From NCBI GenBank assembly GCA_014338405.1, contig JTDE01001124.1:1-64000 (forward strand): a stretch of 64,000 bases of DNA. The letters are read 5' to 3'. Each line of letters begins with the position of its first letter. Position 1 is the stretch's first letter. Shown piece after piece: positions 12,290 to 26,000 of this stretch. A model generated the notes under the pieces. The model had not been told where the DNA came from and did not search any database. It worked only from the letters and a program-made list of their open reading frames with translations. The translations under genes were made by a program, and so were the position numbers. Origin of the DNA: Paragonimus skrjabini miyazakii (Eukaryota; Platyhelminthes; Trematoda; Plagiorchiida; Troglotrematidae).

Positions 12290-15200
12290 ACTGTGAGTTT
12301 TAAGAGGGAGATGACAGTCATCAAAGCCTATGGATCCGTCTCATCTGTTACTGTGTAGCAAAATCCATCAGCATGATTTTCCGATGCAATGCACTGAAAT
12401 ATGGTTCTCAATCGAAAACCCGTCGTAAATTCCCAATACTAAACGTATCAGTCGGTTGATCACGTTTCATGTGAATAATACACACTTTGTGTAAATAAAC
12501 TTATTGAAAGATTTCTATACTTTTGCGCACATATGTGCAGGCGTTACAACTATGATATTTTTGGCTACGTACATCAATATTCTTCATAGATTCCCCAAAG
12601 CTAATCATGCCACTGTTATGACTAACGAGTAAAAGTGTGGCGGTTCACCATACACGTGCCCTGGCAGTTAGTTCCTAGCCTCAGGTGGGCTTCTTCTAGA
12701 TGGGCAGCTAAATCAGTACTCCTAGATGGAATCAAAATACTCAATTGCCAGATTGTTGCACGTACAATATACCTTTTGTTTATTCTGCTGTGGTGCAGCA
12801 TGGAAATTTTATCTTCCGATGTAACTGCGTCTCAGAGCAGAATACTTCACGATACCAATGTGAAAAGTTTACATTATAACGTTACAGATTTAAATCAGCC
12901 TGGCAGTTTTGATAAATTAAATCTCACGAGTAAATAAAGTGGACCTTCTACACGGAACTTCAAAGAAATCGGACAAAATTCACAGTATAAGTAGAAGCTT
13001 GCAATTATTAGCTCGCGAAGAAAGGTTAGTAGATACAATGAACTTCTAAAATAATGTTTGGGAAATATTTGAACTTGGTTCAAAAATGAAGATCCCTAAA
13101 TGACCTCATTAAGTTTGATCCAGAATTATGCCTTTCATTCAACAACTACCAAAAATAGCAACCTTCACACATTTCTTATTTTTCCTTTATCATCGATCCT
13201 ACCTTACGTTCTTTTATAAATTCTACTTTGCTTAGCATAAAACAGGTTTCATGCAGTGCGCTGCAGTGCAATTTACAGAATATAACTCGGTTTGAACCAA
13301 ACTGGATAGAGATAAAGTTTTATTTGGTTTCATTCAAAAACCTCTGGTATTTCTATCGGGAAGTGTTAACTGTTTGTGCAATACTGGCTTGGTTTTTGTA
13401 ATCGCAGAGATGACACTTCAGCCAATAATGGTTAATTCCTATTCTGAGAATAAACCTGCTTCGATAATGTGTGGTTGCTTGTCTGTTATTGTTTTTTGAC
13501 TATGTTTCAATTTGTAAGAAGATATTTGCATAACACGATTACTGGCAGTGGAAACTTCCCGTTCGTTCACTGAATAGTTCTACAGCAATATTTGCCCATC
13601 GAAAGTTGGTCGAGTTAAGAAAACTTTCTCAAAAGAAGTTAGGCAACAACAGTTCATTCGAGCTTCGCAGTAAAAATGGGTTATGTTATCCGCGTTCCTT
13701 GGAACAGAAGCAGATGTACACTCATTTTGTTTCAATTTTATGCATTTGCTCGCAAATTTCAAGCTGATGGAAATACAAACCGTCAATTTTTATACTTGTG
13801 CCTAATTTGAACGTTCTAAATTATAAACTGTTCTAGAATTAACAGAATTAAAAAGGGTTTATTTCTTAGTTCATAAACTAAAATCTCCTTTGATAGTCTT
13901 TTTTCGGTCTGCATGATCACGTTGTTCACGTGAGAAAATCCAACTTATTTCGAAACCTCCTTAGGCTACATGTCACATCTGGAATGAACGTTTCAGAGAG
14001 CGTAAGGATTTTTCAATGTACATAGCGTTACCAACATTCACAGCGAACCCAAGCATTCAAATTAACAATATTTCCACTAGGACCAACAACCTATGAATTT
14101 GTCAAAAATCTGCCACTCATTAATCCACATATTAGTAATATATAAAATATTCCATTAAAAAGCTCAAATTGTAATAGAAATTTTCTTTAATTATATAAGA
14201 AATCCTTCAGTATTAAGACCATCAAGGCATTTTTGCAGAAGAAAAGGCCACATCCGCTCTTTCTTGTTAAAGTAACCGGTGTTAATGTTCAGGTTAAAAG
14301 GATTAAGAATGGTAAAACTTTCAGAAATGTCAACTACCACATCATACTTGATTTCAGAATTGTTTACAAGTTATCATGGGCAGTTCACTTCCGATACCCT
14401 CACAAAGTGGTTTGGTTATTTACTTTCCGTTTGGCTATGATTGCTAGATATTCGTTATCGGTTAGTGAGATATTTTATAGCTCCTAACACCATTCACGGA
14501 AGATGTCTTAAGAACGTTTTTCCCTGTTTTGCAGTTCTTTTCTCATCGTCCTGGTGATCAATGGCACCGGTTCAGCTGGTAGATCATATCTATTCCAAAT
14601 AATATGGGCAAGTGTGTTATCACGGAGATGTTCGTAGTGTTTCAGTTATTATACTCCTAAGGTAATATTTTGACCGTAAAATTAACGTAGATACCTATCT
14701 TGCTACTTATACTGGTTGGCGTATTGTTGACTATCTAAATCTACGTTGAATGCATTCAATAATTTTTGGGTATATATTTTCATTTTATTCAGAAATGTTC
14801 GCGTTTACTTTGGTCTTATTATTGTTTTAAAAAAATGACACTAAGGATGCTGCTGGTTTCAGTTAAACAAAGTTTGCTTTGTTGTTGTTAGTAACGTATG
14901 GATGAGTGTGCAGAGTAGATGGAGTGCTCACAAACAGAATGACCTGAGCTACAAATGCAGCTCATCCAGGTGTACTTAAAATGCCTACTTGTAAATCTCG
15001 TCAAACAGGAATGTTTGTTTGCATGTACTGTTCTACGTACGGTTAATTCTCAGTTCCCACTGGATAGCAGGGCAGCTGCACAATCGTCAGACGTGCGTGA
15101 TTTGAAGTGTATCAGTTTACCTATATCTGTGGACAGTATTTTGTGACGGACTTCAGCATTGCGAATTTAAAATTTTACCTCTGTACTGTGTTCACTAGAT

Positions 15201-16676
15201 CACAGAAATCAAAAACAGCCTTGGTCTTACTCACGAACGTGAATTTCGCAATAGTGTATCGGTTTCATACTTCTGACACACTTGCACATACGTGTATTCT
15301 TCTACATTCAGACCAGAAGTGGTAAGTGAAAATCTCAAACGTGTGAGGAATAGTAATCTGGGGGCTATTTTTGCTCTCATTTTGAAGTTACATTTGAGAT
15401 GAAATTTATTTTTATTTCAGGTTCCAGTTTTATTTAGTGCACATATATGTTATGATTAACATAGGAGTTTTGAATGACAAACAGGAACGGTGAGTTGTAG
15501 AGTGCTGATTTTGTTCTCAAACCACATAGGTTATTGTCATTCATACGAAACTTGCGGAAAGTGCAAGAAAATAAAATCAGGGTTGGCGTAGTAACATACA
15601 TTCACAACGGAATTCATATAGTATACCAACTTTTGTTTGACAACCATACGCAATTAAAATATGCAATATAGATTTCGAAGCATTTCTGTATAAGTTATGA
15701 AGTTCAAGATAATAGCCTTAAACAATCTCTTGAAGCTAGTCTACAGGTCTGTTTCCATCATCGAATAAAAATCGTGATTCAATACCACATGACATGAAAG
15801 GGAACAAAGTTAGACCAGATCCAATTAGATTCAAGCCAGACGACGGAACGGCATCATCCTAAACGGTTTCTCTCACTGCTTCAAATCCGGCAAAAGTGTG
15901 AATTGTTCGTAGTTAGACATTCTCTAAGTGGTATGTTACGTTATCAAAACTCCATGGTGAAGTTGATTTCTTTCTAGAACCATTGAAGAAATCTATCTCC
16001 CAAATCATTACCTGAATTCAGTATGACGCAATGAGTTCGTCCAAATATGAAGTATCCGAGCTACCGACCTGGCCTCGTAAAGTAATTGGCAGAGCTCTTC
16101 CCTGCTCAGATGTGCTGGTTCTGCTGCTAAAGCAACCTTTGTATCATGGAGATTCTTAAAAATACGAAGTTACTATTTCAAAGGTGCGCACGTAACACGA
16201 TTGTTTGCTTTCCAATGAATTGTTTTTCATATTCATAGGATATTGCTCTACACTCCGAAATGGTTTTAACTTCTCTTGTTCTGAAATTTTGTTTCACCAC
16301 TCTCCTAACAATATGCCCAGTACTACCATGAATATTGCTAATCTCTTCCATTACCCCAGAAAGTCAGTTATTTCGAATACAAATTGTTAACTTTTACTAT
16401 CCGGATTAGTTAATTTTTTAAGAAATAAAAATTGTGTATAGTAATCGATACAAGTGCCAATAAGCGTTAGGTATCACAAATGTGGGCGGATCACGGACTA
16501 CTAAATGAAATATGATTAATTGGTGAACGTGTTAGAATGACATCGGTGCTCGCCAAAAAATGTTTCCGACGATGACAGGATTTTTTCATTTTCTGACTTC
16601 GAGTGATCTGGGGATAATTGATTGAAATAGTTGAGCGGACGGCGTTGGAACATACTTGCTGGGATTGTAGAATCCT
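12290..16676. other. Intergenic DNA, nothing recognised
   Basis: Short open frames only. The 12635-12937 plus-strand frame (100 codons) starts at a non-ATG codon and shows no known motif. No SINE or PLE segment was found. Confidence 0.4.
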
Positions 16677-17430
16677 ATGTTGCCAGCTTTTGTCGTTGAT
16701 GACAGTCACAGCCTGACAATGATGGAACTGCAGTGGTTCCTCTTACTATCAATAGGCGTATTCCATGTAAACATTGCATACATTATTATTATATATAATA
16801 CATGTTACAAACGTAAGTTACGTATTTTATGTCATCGTATTTTGAGACTACTCTTTGACTGCCACGATACGCATCCCAATAATAAATTCGCTATTGAAAA
16901 CAAAACGAGTAACAGTCTATCTTTTCTTGATACAGCATTGCACCACTGAGTAGATAGGTGTGTTGAGAGTTCGGTGCAAAAAAAGAATACAGATGCATAA
17001 TCATGGTCTATGAAACGTGAATTCAAAGAGTATTCAAATTTTATTTTAGAAAGCGGAGTATTCAGATTCTGAAGGTCAGATTCAGATAACACTGGAGCAT
17101 ATTCGGGACGGATTGTTAGAGATTTTGGATTCACACAATCGTGAACAACAGTCTAAAACTTAACAGGATTTTGTCTGGACGGCAGAGAAATAACCACTTT
17201 TTATCCATCTGTCATACCGCAAAGACACTTACATTGGTATCATTAGTTGTCAGCTGTCAAATGGATTCAACACTGCTTCTCCGCAGCCGGATTTATCGTA
17301 TCGTGCTAATACAGTCGGGTATTAAGGAAATACCATATGAAGCTTGGATAGGCTATCCTTCTATCTTTGTGTATATTTACTGGCTTTCAATTGTCAAGCT
17401 AGGCAAACTGAGGGACTCATAACATAACAG
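16677..17430 (+). pseudogene. Penelope-like element remnant (RT palm end to endonuclease)
   Basis: The plus-strand frame 16677-16949 ends with a stretch that aligns with the RT palm/thumb boundary of the better PLE at 31573-33576. DTHPNNKFAIE corresponds to SVHPNISVTVEYE, and SNSLSFLDTAL corresponds to NSLPFFDIL. Across later stops the similarity continues as VDRCVESSVQKKN against SDGSIERSAYHKP. Near 17208-17250 a frame reads LSYRKDTYIGIISCQLSN, a worn version of the CxCGNTYIG start of the GIY-YIG domain. The RT active-site region is missing or beyond recognition upstream. Several stops and frame changes show that this is a dead copy. No hammerhead was found downstream. Confidence 0.65.
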
Positions 17431-20400
17431 TCAGGAAAAGTTTGTTATTAGCTTCTGAAAGGCTTCTATGCAGATTGAATAAGCCTAACTCCAACACACT
17501 CGGTTTCTACCCAGTTTGCACTGTTTCTGGAATCCACTGTTCGGAATGAGCTACACGACAGACCATTGCTACTTTTGATTATTTTTGCGTCATGACAAGT
17601 TATCAATGTTGTCAAAATCTGTAACATATAATTACTTTTGTAACCCGCTCTTATTTTATAGTTCGAGTTGATTGACCGAAAGCGGTTATTTGCAAATTTG
17701 GGTGTTTAGGAATTCAACAGGAAATGATAGAGCCAGATTCAGGCTTTACATGATTCGCCAAAATAAGGTTGAGTGTCTTTGTTTAGATGAGACGCATGTT
17801 TTAATATTGTGGTTCATACAGTATACAGTTCGTAGTTAGATCAGTGAATTAAAGTAAAATCTGTATATGACTGTATCACACGTATACTGAGTAAGTTTCA
17901 TAAATAGGTCAGGTACTCTGAGGGATCACTGAATAGAAGCTAAACAAACGTCTGAGATATCACATTTTGAGAAACGATTTGCTGGAGTACTTCGTGTTTT
18001 GATGAATTCATGAAACTTGCATTATTAAGTACAGTAAGACGTGATATTTTGAAGACAGGGTGGCACCAGGAACGGTGAGCGGCAGACTGACGTTGAACAA
18101 TTTCTTGAAAACCATATTCATACTTCTTCATTTTGACCGCAGCTTCCATTCTGTACGGGCTACAGTTACAAAGATCGGTGACGAAGGTTGCACCGTATTT
18201 AATATTAGGGTGTCGGTTTTACAAAACGAGTTAGTCATGAGGAACTGGGGTCCTGGTTTTATGAATTATTAACGCAGCTCTAATGTAATGTCGTCTGAAT
18301 TCATCAGATTGAACAAAAGGGCATGGCTAGAGAATGTAAAACACAATTTCAGGATTGGTACCAAATTCAACCCTTACTTCCTCTAGTAATTTTTGAGAGC
18401 CACATGAACGGGGTATTTACGTGGGCATCACGCCGTCTGTAAGTTGCATCGCTCTGATGTACAGAGGGACAGTGATTCTGGTTGGGTTTCATAGACAATT
18501 ATGTGAGGTAACCGTTGGGTCCATCGTGTTTATTGTAGGAGGCTCTACGACCTACTCTTTGTTTCTTCTTTGGATGTGGTAGTCGTTGCTTGTGCTGATC
18601 TTCAACGGTAAAGCAAGGCGTTGCATCAATAAGAATGAGAGGTTGCTCGTGGCATATTACGAAACCATATTTATTAATAACAATATTTTCCGGTGCGAGA
18701 TCTTCTATTCAAAAGGTGGAACATCCCGAGACCATCGGAACTGACGTCTGATTAGAAGAAAGTGTTCGATTTATCTTTGAGCAACCGCATTCGTTTCCTA
18801 CTAGTCATCCTCATTCCTCGATCTGAGAAGTTAAGTGTCTTTTTATGGACGGCATTGAGATATAGTTGATGGGTTAGTCTCGGTAACAGATACGTTTGTA
18901 AGATTTCAATTAATTGCTGGGGTTTTGGAGAAGCCGCTGCAATCTTGCATAGCATTTTCGATAGATCTGCAACCGGATTTGTAGGTAAGAATCCTTTCTA
19001 GTTGAACGGTGAAACTAGAGTCTTGAATGCCAATTTAGGGAAGACGGATATTACGGCGGTTCTATTTATCCTCGAAAGTCGGTCGTCAAGAATACTGGTT
19101 CATTTTTTCCCATCTGCTTTTATGTAAATGCATTCGAACTTCGAGTGGTTCACAGTCAAACATATTTAAAGCAAACTGTCTTCCAGATACCCCAGTCTAA
19201 CTGTCAATGTCCCTGTTAAGCAGTCGTTAGTATGATGCTTCCGCATATGCCAGATGGTAGAGCTGGACGTAGAAACGCGAGGAATGAAGCAATTCAACAG
19301 ATTTGAACGCCCGATTTGTTTTCCTTGAAGAAAAGACGAAATACAACGAATGTACTAAGAGTCTTTAAAATGCTATAGACATTAATTAAATCAAGATAGC
19401 AGCTGTTTACTGACAACAACTATACTTCATCGAGGTGGGATACACTTAGTATCTTCAAGCAGAGAGCCACAAAAAATATGACGCCTAACTTTGGCTTAGG
19501 GATGTGAACAATTTGAACAAGCTACCATATTTTGTGGTCTTGTCTAGTATGATTATCGACTTCAAGTGCAGGTTTAGCAAATTTTGGCCAGTATCTTTCC
19601 TAGATCTATAGTGACAAAGTAGCCAAGATATCCTCGGACGTAATGGTAGCTTTTCATTTATCTGTTTTTCACCCTCGTGTTGCGCTCCTTCATTTCTTTT
19701 TGTAATCATCCGCTTGGTACTATCTTTGTCATATATTTTTTTAGTTTCCCATTGGCTCGCCTTCTGTTCTTGTGGTAAGTCACTTTGTCTTCTCGTCTAG
19801 GAACTTGAAAGAGACTGCTGTGCATACATATTATCTTCAGTTTCTATCTGCTAAAATGAGCATACTGCAGTTGAAGATTATTACAATACCACTACTCTCC
19901 AACGTCGAAAATGTTTCCTTACCTTTCTACTTTTCCACATCTCAAGGAAGTCTTTACACAGTGCTTTGTAACTGCGTCCTGAACCCAGCATGGAATACCG
20001 AAAAGAACCTTCAGAAAATCACTCTGAATATGGTGGATTTGTTAATGTTAACGCTAATGTTGATGATAAGGCAGTCGGCATACCTGTCAGCGTCTCTTCC
20101 AGTATAATCGGTGCAACCTGGTTACGGTCAAACAAATGGTTTGCAGCCAGTTGAGACGAAGTCCCTGTCCTTAATTCATAATGTAGAATGTGTACATATA
20201 TACCAGTGCTAAGATCAGCTATACATTTGCCACGAATGAAATCGTTGTGACCCCAAGAAAGGTTCACTCCGCGCACAACAACGAAGCATCATTGTGACAG
20301 GTGGAAAAGAACACCGTCTATCAAACTCAACTTAATCCATTTTCTCGGTAGATATTGCTTCATGCTGGCGGTAACTCAAGCCGACAATGACACCCAACTG

Positions 20401-22810
20401 CAGCTGGACAGCTCTTTTGCTGCCCCAGTCATTTCTGTAAGAACAGGAAAACATAAAGACCAACTGGTCATGCTGCCGGTCACACAATTACCACGACGCT
20501 TCAGGTGACACGCCGTGATCACCCGGCTAGCTATTGCGCAGGTCAGTTTCGGCAAAGCCAGCTGTAAAAGATGCTGCTACCTCAGGTCGCATATTCAAAC
20601 TTGAACTTGTTGGGGTTCGATCTTATCCACGAGTGAAACCCCCGCAGCATGCACCCTTACATCTTGTTGTCAACATACTGAGTGAAATGCAGAATGTCAG
20701 CGCGCTGTATCCAACTGAACTCCTTTAATTCGCGCCACATGCATTGTTGTCAAAAATCACCCATAGTGGCGAAGTTACTTGCAAAACAATCCGCAAATCT
20801 AATTTCGGGGTAAGATATGAATCTGTGTTTCCTCTTGTTACTTGATGATTTGTTTCCGAAGTCAAACAGCGGCGACTTGTCTGATAAACTGGAACTCAAG
20901 GTAATCTACCGGGTATTCATAAAGCAGCAACATCTAGCGCATTATTTTACAGGCAGTCTGGCTTCTTTCAAATAATCGATTCTGCCAAAACAGTAGAAAA
21001 TAACTATGCAGCCAGTTGAATGAAACGTTTGGGGAGCACACAATCCGTCGTGTGAAACCTGTTATGCGCTTAAATCAGATGGTACCGAATTCGCACCAAC
21101 GTTCCCGAAAGCTAACGGACAAGTAAACATGTCCACAACATACTTGAAACAAATTGTCCAGGATAGCCGAGATTCATAGAAGAAGTTCACTCAATCGAAT
21201 CCGTACAACGAAACGTATAACAGTCGTATCGATTGATCGCATAAAGGAGCACAACCCGATCGTAATGTACTACTCCGCAGTTTAAAGGAACGAGTTGCAG
21301 ATTGGTGGTTTAAATATTTCAATAATTATTAATACCCAGACATCTGAAAAAACGGGCAAACTTAAATCACTAGATAAATTCGTACAGGACGTTTTTCTAC
21401 AGAAACCTGCTTTTTCAATAGAACCAGGTTTAAACTCCTTCAATCATGTATACAGAGTGCACAACGGACACGATATAAAAACGTCTTGGGGTTTTAAAAG
21501 GAGAATTGTTTTGTTACCTTACAATAATAGATCAAGTAAGTGCATGACTAAAAATATGAATACAACTTTTGTATAGCTCTTCGGGTGATGAAAAAGTAAG
21601 TGGACAGTTTGCTAGTTAATTAGCGCACCATTAGTATTAACAGGTCATCGTAATTATTGGCCGCGAAGCTGTTCGAAGAAACTGTACGAAGAACAAGATT
21701 CTAAAATTAGTAGACTGCACACTAGTTTGCAACGCTCTGAGACATTCCACTAACTTCAAACATGATACTATCAGTTTAGCACTTATAACACATCATTTTA
21801 AAAAAGGCAACCATAAAAACTGCAAAGCGGCTTCACACAGATGTTGTATTTGCCCTTGATGTTCGCCTAGCCTGTGCGGCTGGTAAGTCGTCCTGTAAAG
21901 GCCTCGATTTCAGCTGTCTGTTTAATAGCTACCTGTCGTTTGACAGTTTTGAGCGGAAGTATCATACGGTTAGTTTAACAAAAGTACTTAGGTACATACA
22001 TTCAGCGAGGAAAAAATCAACGTGTTTCCTATTGCGGATATTGAAATCACAATTGTAAATCTGAATCAAATGACACTGAGTTGGTTTGCTTATCAAGGTA
22101 CTTCGACACCAGAAAGTCTGGTAGTAAATCCGATTCAATTGTTTGATTCTTTGCTATAAACACCATAGACCTGAAAAAGGACATGGATCAGAACTCGGAA
22201 ATTTAGTTCTCCTAAAGTGGCCCCAGTTGACAGAAGTTGGTAGCTTTCAACATGCATGTCTTGCAGAAATACTACCGAAGAATCACCAAGTTCCGGAATG
22301 TTCTGAGGGATTAAGTTGTAATCATCTTGGCTGTAAATCAATCACCAACTGGAAAATTTGGATTGTCGGTGTTGTCCGAGTCAGTGTAATGACAGCATCA
22401 ATTTTGTAGACCTATTGTCACTGGATAATTCCCACTGTCACCGTAAATGCATGACTTCATTGTTGTGTTCAACATGTCTGAGGAAATGATCTTTGAAAAT
22501 GCTTAATTATTGAAAAAAATAGATTTTAAAATTTGGATGACTTTTCCTTAACCACAATCGATAAATGTTTACTAATTGTGTGTATGTATGTTTACTCGCA
22601 ACAAATCATACGCGACATCCGTGGCGCATTATAAGTTCAAGCTTGAATTCTTTATTATGTTCCACGATATTCTATAATATGAAGTTCAGTCTCGTGAATG
22701 CACCTATTAAAGATTGCTACCTTCAGATTCAAAATTAAGTACATATTTCTGGTTTCCCTTGTATTTATGGCAGACAAACGACTCATTCCCTATTAATAAT
22801 GGCATACCCA
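17431..22810. other. Intergenic DNA, nothing firmly recognised
   Basis: Short open frames without known motifs. A 15-base string GTAACCCGCTCTTAT at 17638 recurs at 24583 and may mark an old dispersed repeat. The interval 20330-20730 is somewhat GC-richer, with open plus-strand frames (20534-20728) of unknown identity. Confidence 0.4.
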
Positions 22811-22813
22811 GAC

Positions 22814-22853
22814 AAACCTATGTTACCATTTCGTTTACTCTCTTTAGTCACGA
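22814..22853 (-). ncRNA. Decayed PLE-type hammerhead (left arm)
   Basis: This is the mirror partner of the motif at 22991-23031. The first core reads CTAAAGA instead of CTGAAGA, stem II GAGTAAAC and GAA are kept, and stem III is ATGGTAACAT. Stem I no longer pairs next to the core. Predicted inactive. Confidence 0.6.
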
Positions 22854-22990
22854 ACGTGAAACGCTGAAAGATATAGAACATGTGGATAGCAATAAGAATA
22901 GAAACAATCAACGATTAGGTTTACACAAAACAAGGACTGTTATCAGTTCCAGGGCTATCCGCATGTCCTATATATTCCAATGTTTTACGT

Positions 22991-23031
22991 TTGTGACTGA
23001 AGAGAGTAAACGAAATGTTAACATCTCGCGA
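22991..23031 (+). ncRNA. PLE-type hammerhead ribozyme, intact core
   Basis: Stem I is TTGTGA paired with TCGCGA, 6 pairs including two G-U wobbles. The first core is CTGAAGA. Then come an 8-nt stem II segment GAGTAAAC, the GAA core, a 10-nt palindromic stem III ATGTTAACAT and the cleavage-site C. Stem II can form only its closing G-C pair, so catalytic strength is doubtful. Size and layout equal the motifs at 30197-30237 and 31441-31481. Confidence 0.7.
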
Positions 23032-23039
23032 CGTATGTC

Positions 23040-26000
23040 TTCTATCGCTACTGATGAACTGGATCAAGAGAACGCAGTGTTTTAAACCCATATGTCTTAG
23101 CCTCCTATGATAAGTACTACGATATAGCATGCGTAGCTCAACATTAGCAGTGAATAAAATGTGGGATTGCACCGTTCCTTTGTTGTTCTACACTGAACTG
23201 CAAAAAATATTCTACGTATATAGTCATCACTCGCGCATATGCTCAATTTTCCGTGAATCTGCTTGCCTTTTGCATGCGTTAAGTTTTAGCAATCTCAACG
23301 CCGGGTCACATTTTGTTTTACAGAATCATTTAATGAGTTTGATCGTAAGTTACGGTTTTCGACTTTTGACGGTCAGTCATATAGATTGAATCAAGATATG
23401 CTGCTTTTCTTCAACAATAATAAAATTAAAACCTAGTCAAAATGACGTCTTGTTGAACCTTTTGTGTCAAGACATATTTCGTTAGACATTTTCGCATATT
23501 TGCTATCCGAGAGAATAAGCCGACCATTTCAGCAACGTTGTAATGTAGGCATGCCCAAAGTAATCAAGGCATTTAAGGCTGCTACGTCTGCATCCTAACG
23601 TGTCAAAGGTGTTAATGCCCTCGTGGCAACAAATCACGTGATTCCTTCTGATAGGTTTACTGAGTACACAAGCTGATAATTTGGTTATGTTGAAGTATTT
23701 GCGTTAACGTGGTTGATGTTGCGGTTCTGGAAGGTAGACTAAAATGTTAGAATGGGCTGATATCCGTTAAGGCAGCATCAAACTGAGTAAGGTGTCTGGA
23801 CATGAGCCTTATAGTCTATAAGAGTGTACGATTAAGATATAATTATTTATTCAGCTCCCACATTCTTTGAATCGATCACGATACGGAATATTCTATTACA
23901 TCATTGTTTAACATGTCAATAATCTCCGGCGATGAGAGCGTGTAGCATAAATTTCGTTGAAAGCCTGAGATTTACCTCCGTTGCAGTCGCTTGCTCTTTA
24001 TGATAAGTGCACCTTTGCTACACGCATCTATCTATCATTGACTGTTTCACATTAGGCTGGCTATAACTTTCCCCGGTTATGTTCACTATGCTTTCTACAG
24101 AAGACTTTGTGATGTCATGTTGCTTGTTTGAGCTTATCTGTAGTATTAGTTCGAATCTTTATCAATCCAAACATCAGACTATCGTCTCCAACAGCCACAA
24201 TGTCTGATGAATTCTCTGGTAACTTTCTCAGTTTGTTTCGTAATTTACAGAAAGATTTCACTAACTACGTGTACCATTGCGATATAAGCCAATTATTTAC
24301 AGCTGACTACATTGCTTTCTTTTCATGGAACGATTGTTTTCCCCACCTAGCACGTTATCTCTATAACGACCAAAATAAATGCCGAGTGAAATCAACACTG
24401 ACAGATTTTCTTACCTTTGTTGATTATACCCGCCACACTGGAAATATGTGAATTACTACCGTGCTGCAGAATGTCTTTACATAACCTTTACACTTACTGT
24501 GTTAGTATCCGCTCATCGGAAGTGAATATTGTCGGCATTTGTTGTTTGTTGTTACGGGAAAGATTTATAGAAAATTGAAATGTAACCCGCTCTTATCCCA
24601 ATAGGGTTGATGAACACAGTTTCTCTAGGATTGTCAGTTCGCACTGGCTGCGACCACAAGGGCTTGCTCATGCAATTCAGTGATGCTCTCTGTCAAACCC
24701 CCGGGATCGTTTGTGTCGAGCGATTCATGTAATCAGTATCTATGTTGTTCAGAGCAAAATCGTTGTAGTCTATTGACATAAAACCAACGCAATCGTGAAA
24801 TCTTCTGTATCCAGAACCAAGCGTCGAACGTACAAAAGGATCAGTGATTATATTCTTAGCTGACTTGAAAAACTGTGTTGCACTGTCACCGAGATGAAAA
24901 ACAATCCATAATTGGTCAATCCGACAGAATTACTATTTCTTTGTATATGCCTCAGAGTGTCTGAGCGTAAAAACACATACTGTATTATTTAGTGTTCTAC
25001 ATAGAAAGGCATCCCAAAAATTCATTATCATTTTTGTATCAACACTTGAAACTTGAATGGAATTTATTTTTGTTAGGAACCGCCACTAATTTCACAAGCA
25101 CATTTTTCAAAATTCTTTCAAGTCATCAGTAGATTGTTGTATTTACTCTGCAAGAAAAAGTACACTGTAAAATTTACCTTTTTGCACGATCATAAATCAG
25201 TGAATTGACCTTTTCATCTGTAAACGAGCTTACCTTACTTGAATGTCAATGTACCTCGTCATGGGCGGGCAGTTTGAGTTTATTAACTGAAAACGCACGT
25301 TATTGATATAGTAGAATTTTTAAGAGTATTATAATCAGTGTGGGTGCTTGTGAGACACAGAAACATCAGGTATATGGAAGAGAACAGATCCAAAACCGAA
25401 CTCTGTAATGCAGGTACAGTAATCATGCACGTAGTAGCAAGCAGGTGTGTTAGAACGAGCACGTATTTTTTGTGAAAGCTGGAAAACAGGGGAAGAGTAA
25501 TTTAACTGGAGAAGGTTAAATATGGCAGAATAACCCCGTCTCTTACTATACATTCTGCCAAAACATCAAGAATATGTATGGCTTGATAAGACTACTCAAT
25601 TTTTTACCATTTTTAGCACATATGAATTGTTTTGTCAACCAGATATATTAACTTGATTTAAGTAAGATGATCTTTTTGATCGGCTACATTGTACAGTTTA
25701 ATGACAGTAGTAATACGCGTTCGAATATTACAGAAACTGATGGCCAAGACATTTGTCAAACCTACACAACAAGTAAGTCAGTTCGGTTGACTTCGAACGT
25801 TCACTGCTCTGAATATCCTGCATGTAACAATGTCAACACGCCCCAGATCAAAAGATCTATCCGTTTGCTCATTAGGTATATGTGGTAACGACAATACACT
25901 ATAGCCCGATCCTTCGATTATCTAAGAAGGTCATATTTGGAGGTAGTTTACCTATCGCTTTTTAAACAAGATAGATCACAAATTGCATATTGTTAGTACT

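Larger units (their letters stand above)
22814..23031. repeat. Inverted repeat with a PLE-type hammerhead in each arm
   Basis: Arms of about 73 bp (22818-22890 and 22954-23026) are inverted copies, about 80 percent identical by eye, around a 63-bp spacer. Each arm contains the 41-nt PLE-type hammerhead layout, and the two ribozymes point outward. The right one (plus strand) keeps its core; the left one (minus strand) is mutated. On the strands opposite the ribozymes the arms read as similar peptides (ISFTLFSHERETL and ISFTLFSHKRKTL). The minus-strand peptide preceded by RRHTSRDVN resembles the amino-terminal RRHKLRHILN region of the PLE at 33.5 kb. I infer that these are paired PLE ends. Confidence 0.7.

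Noticed and set aside
22143..22409. 88-codon plus frame rich in Cys and His (HACLAEIL, CNHLGCKS)
   Set aside because: No regular zinc-finger spacing and no family match; an overlapping antisense frame is also open, so it is most likely a chance ORF.
24128..24451. 107-codon plus frame
   Set aside because: No known motif, no splice or promoter context, length within what is expected by chance in 64 kb.
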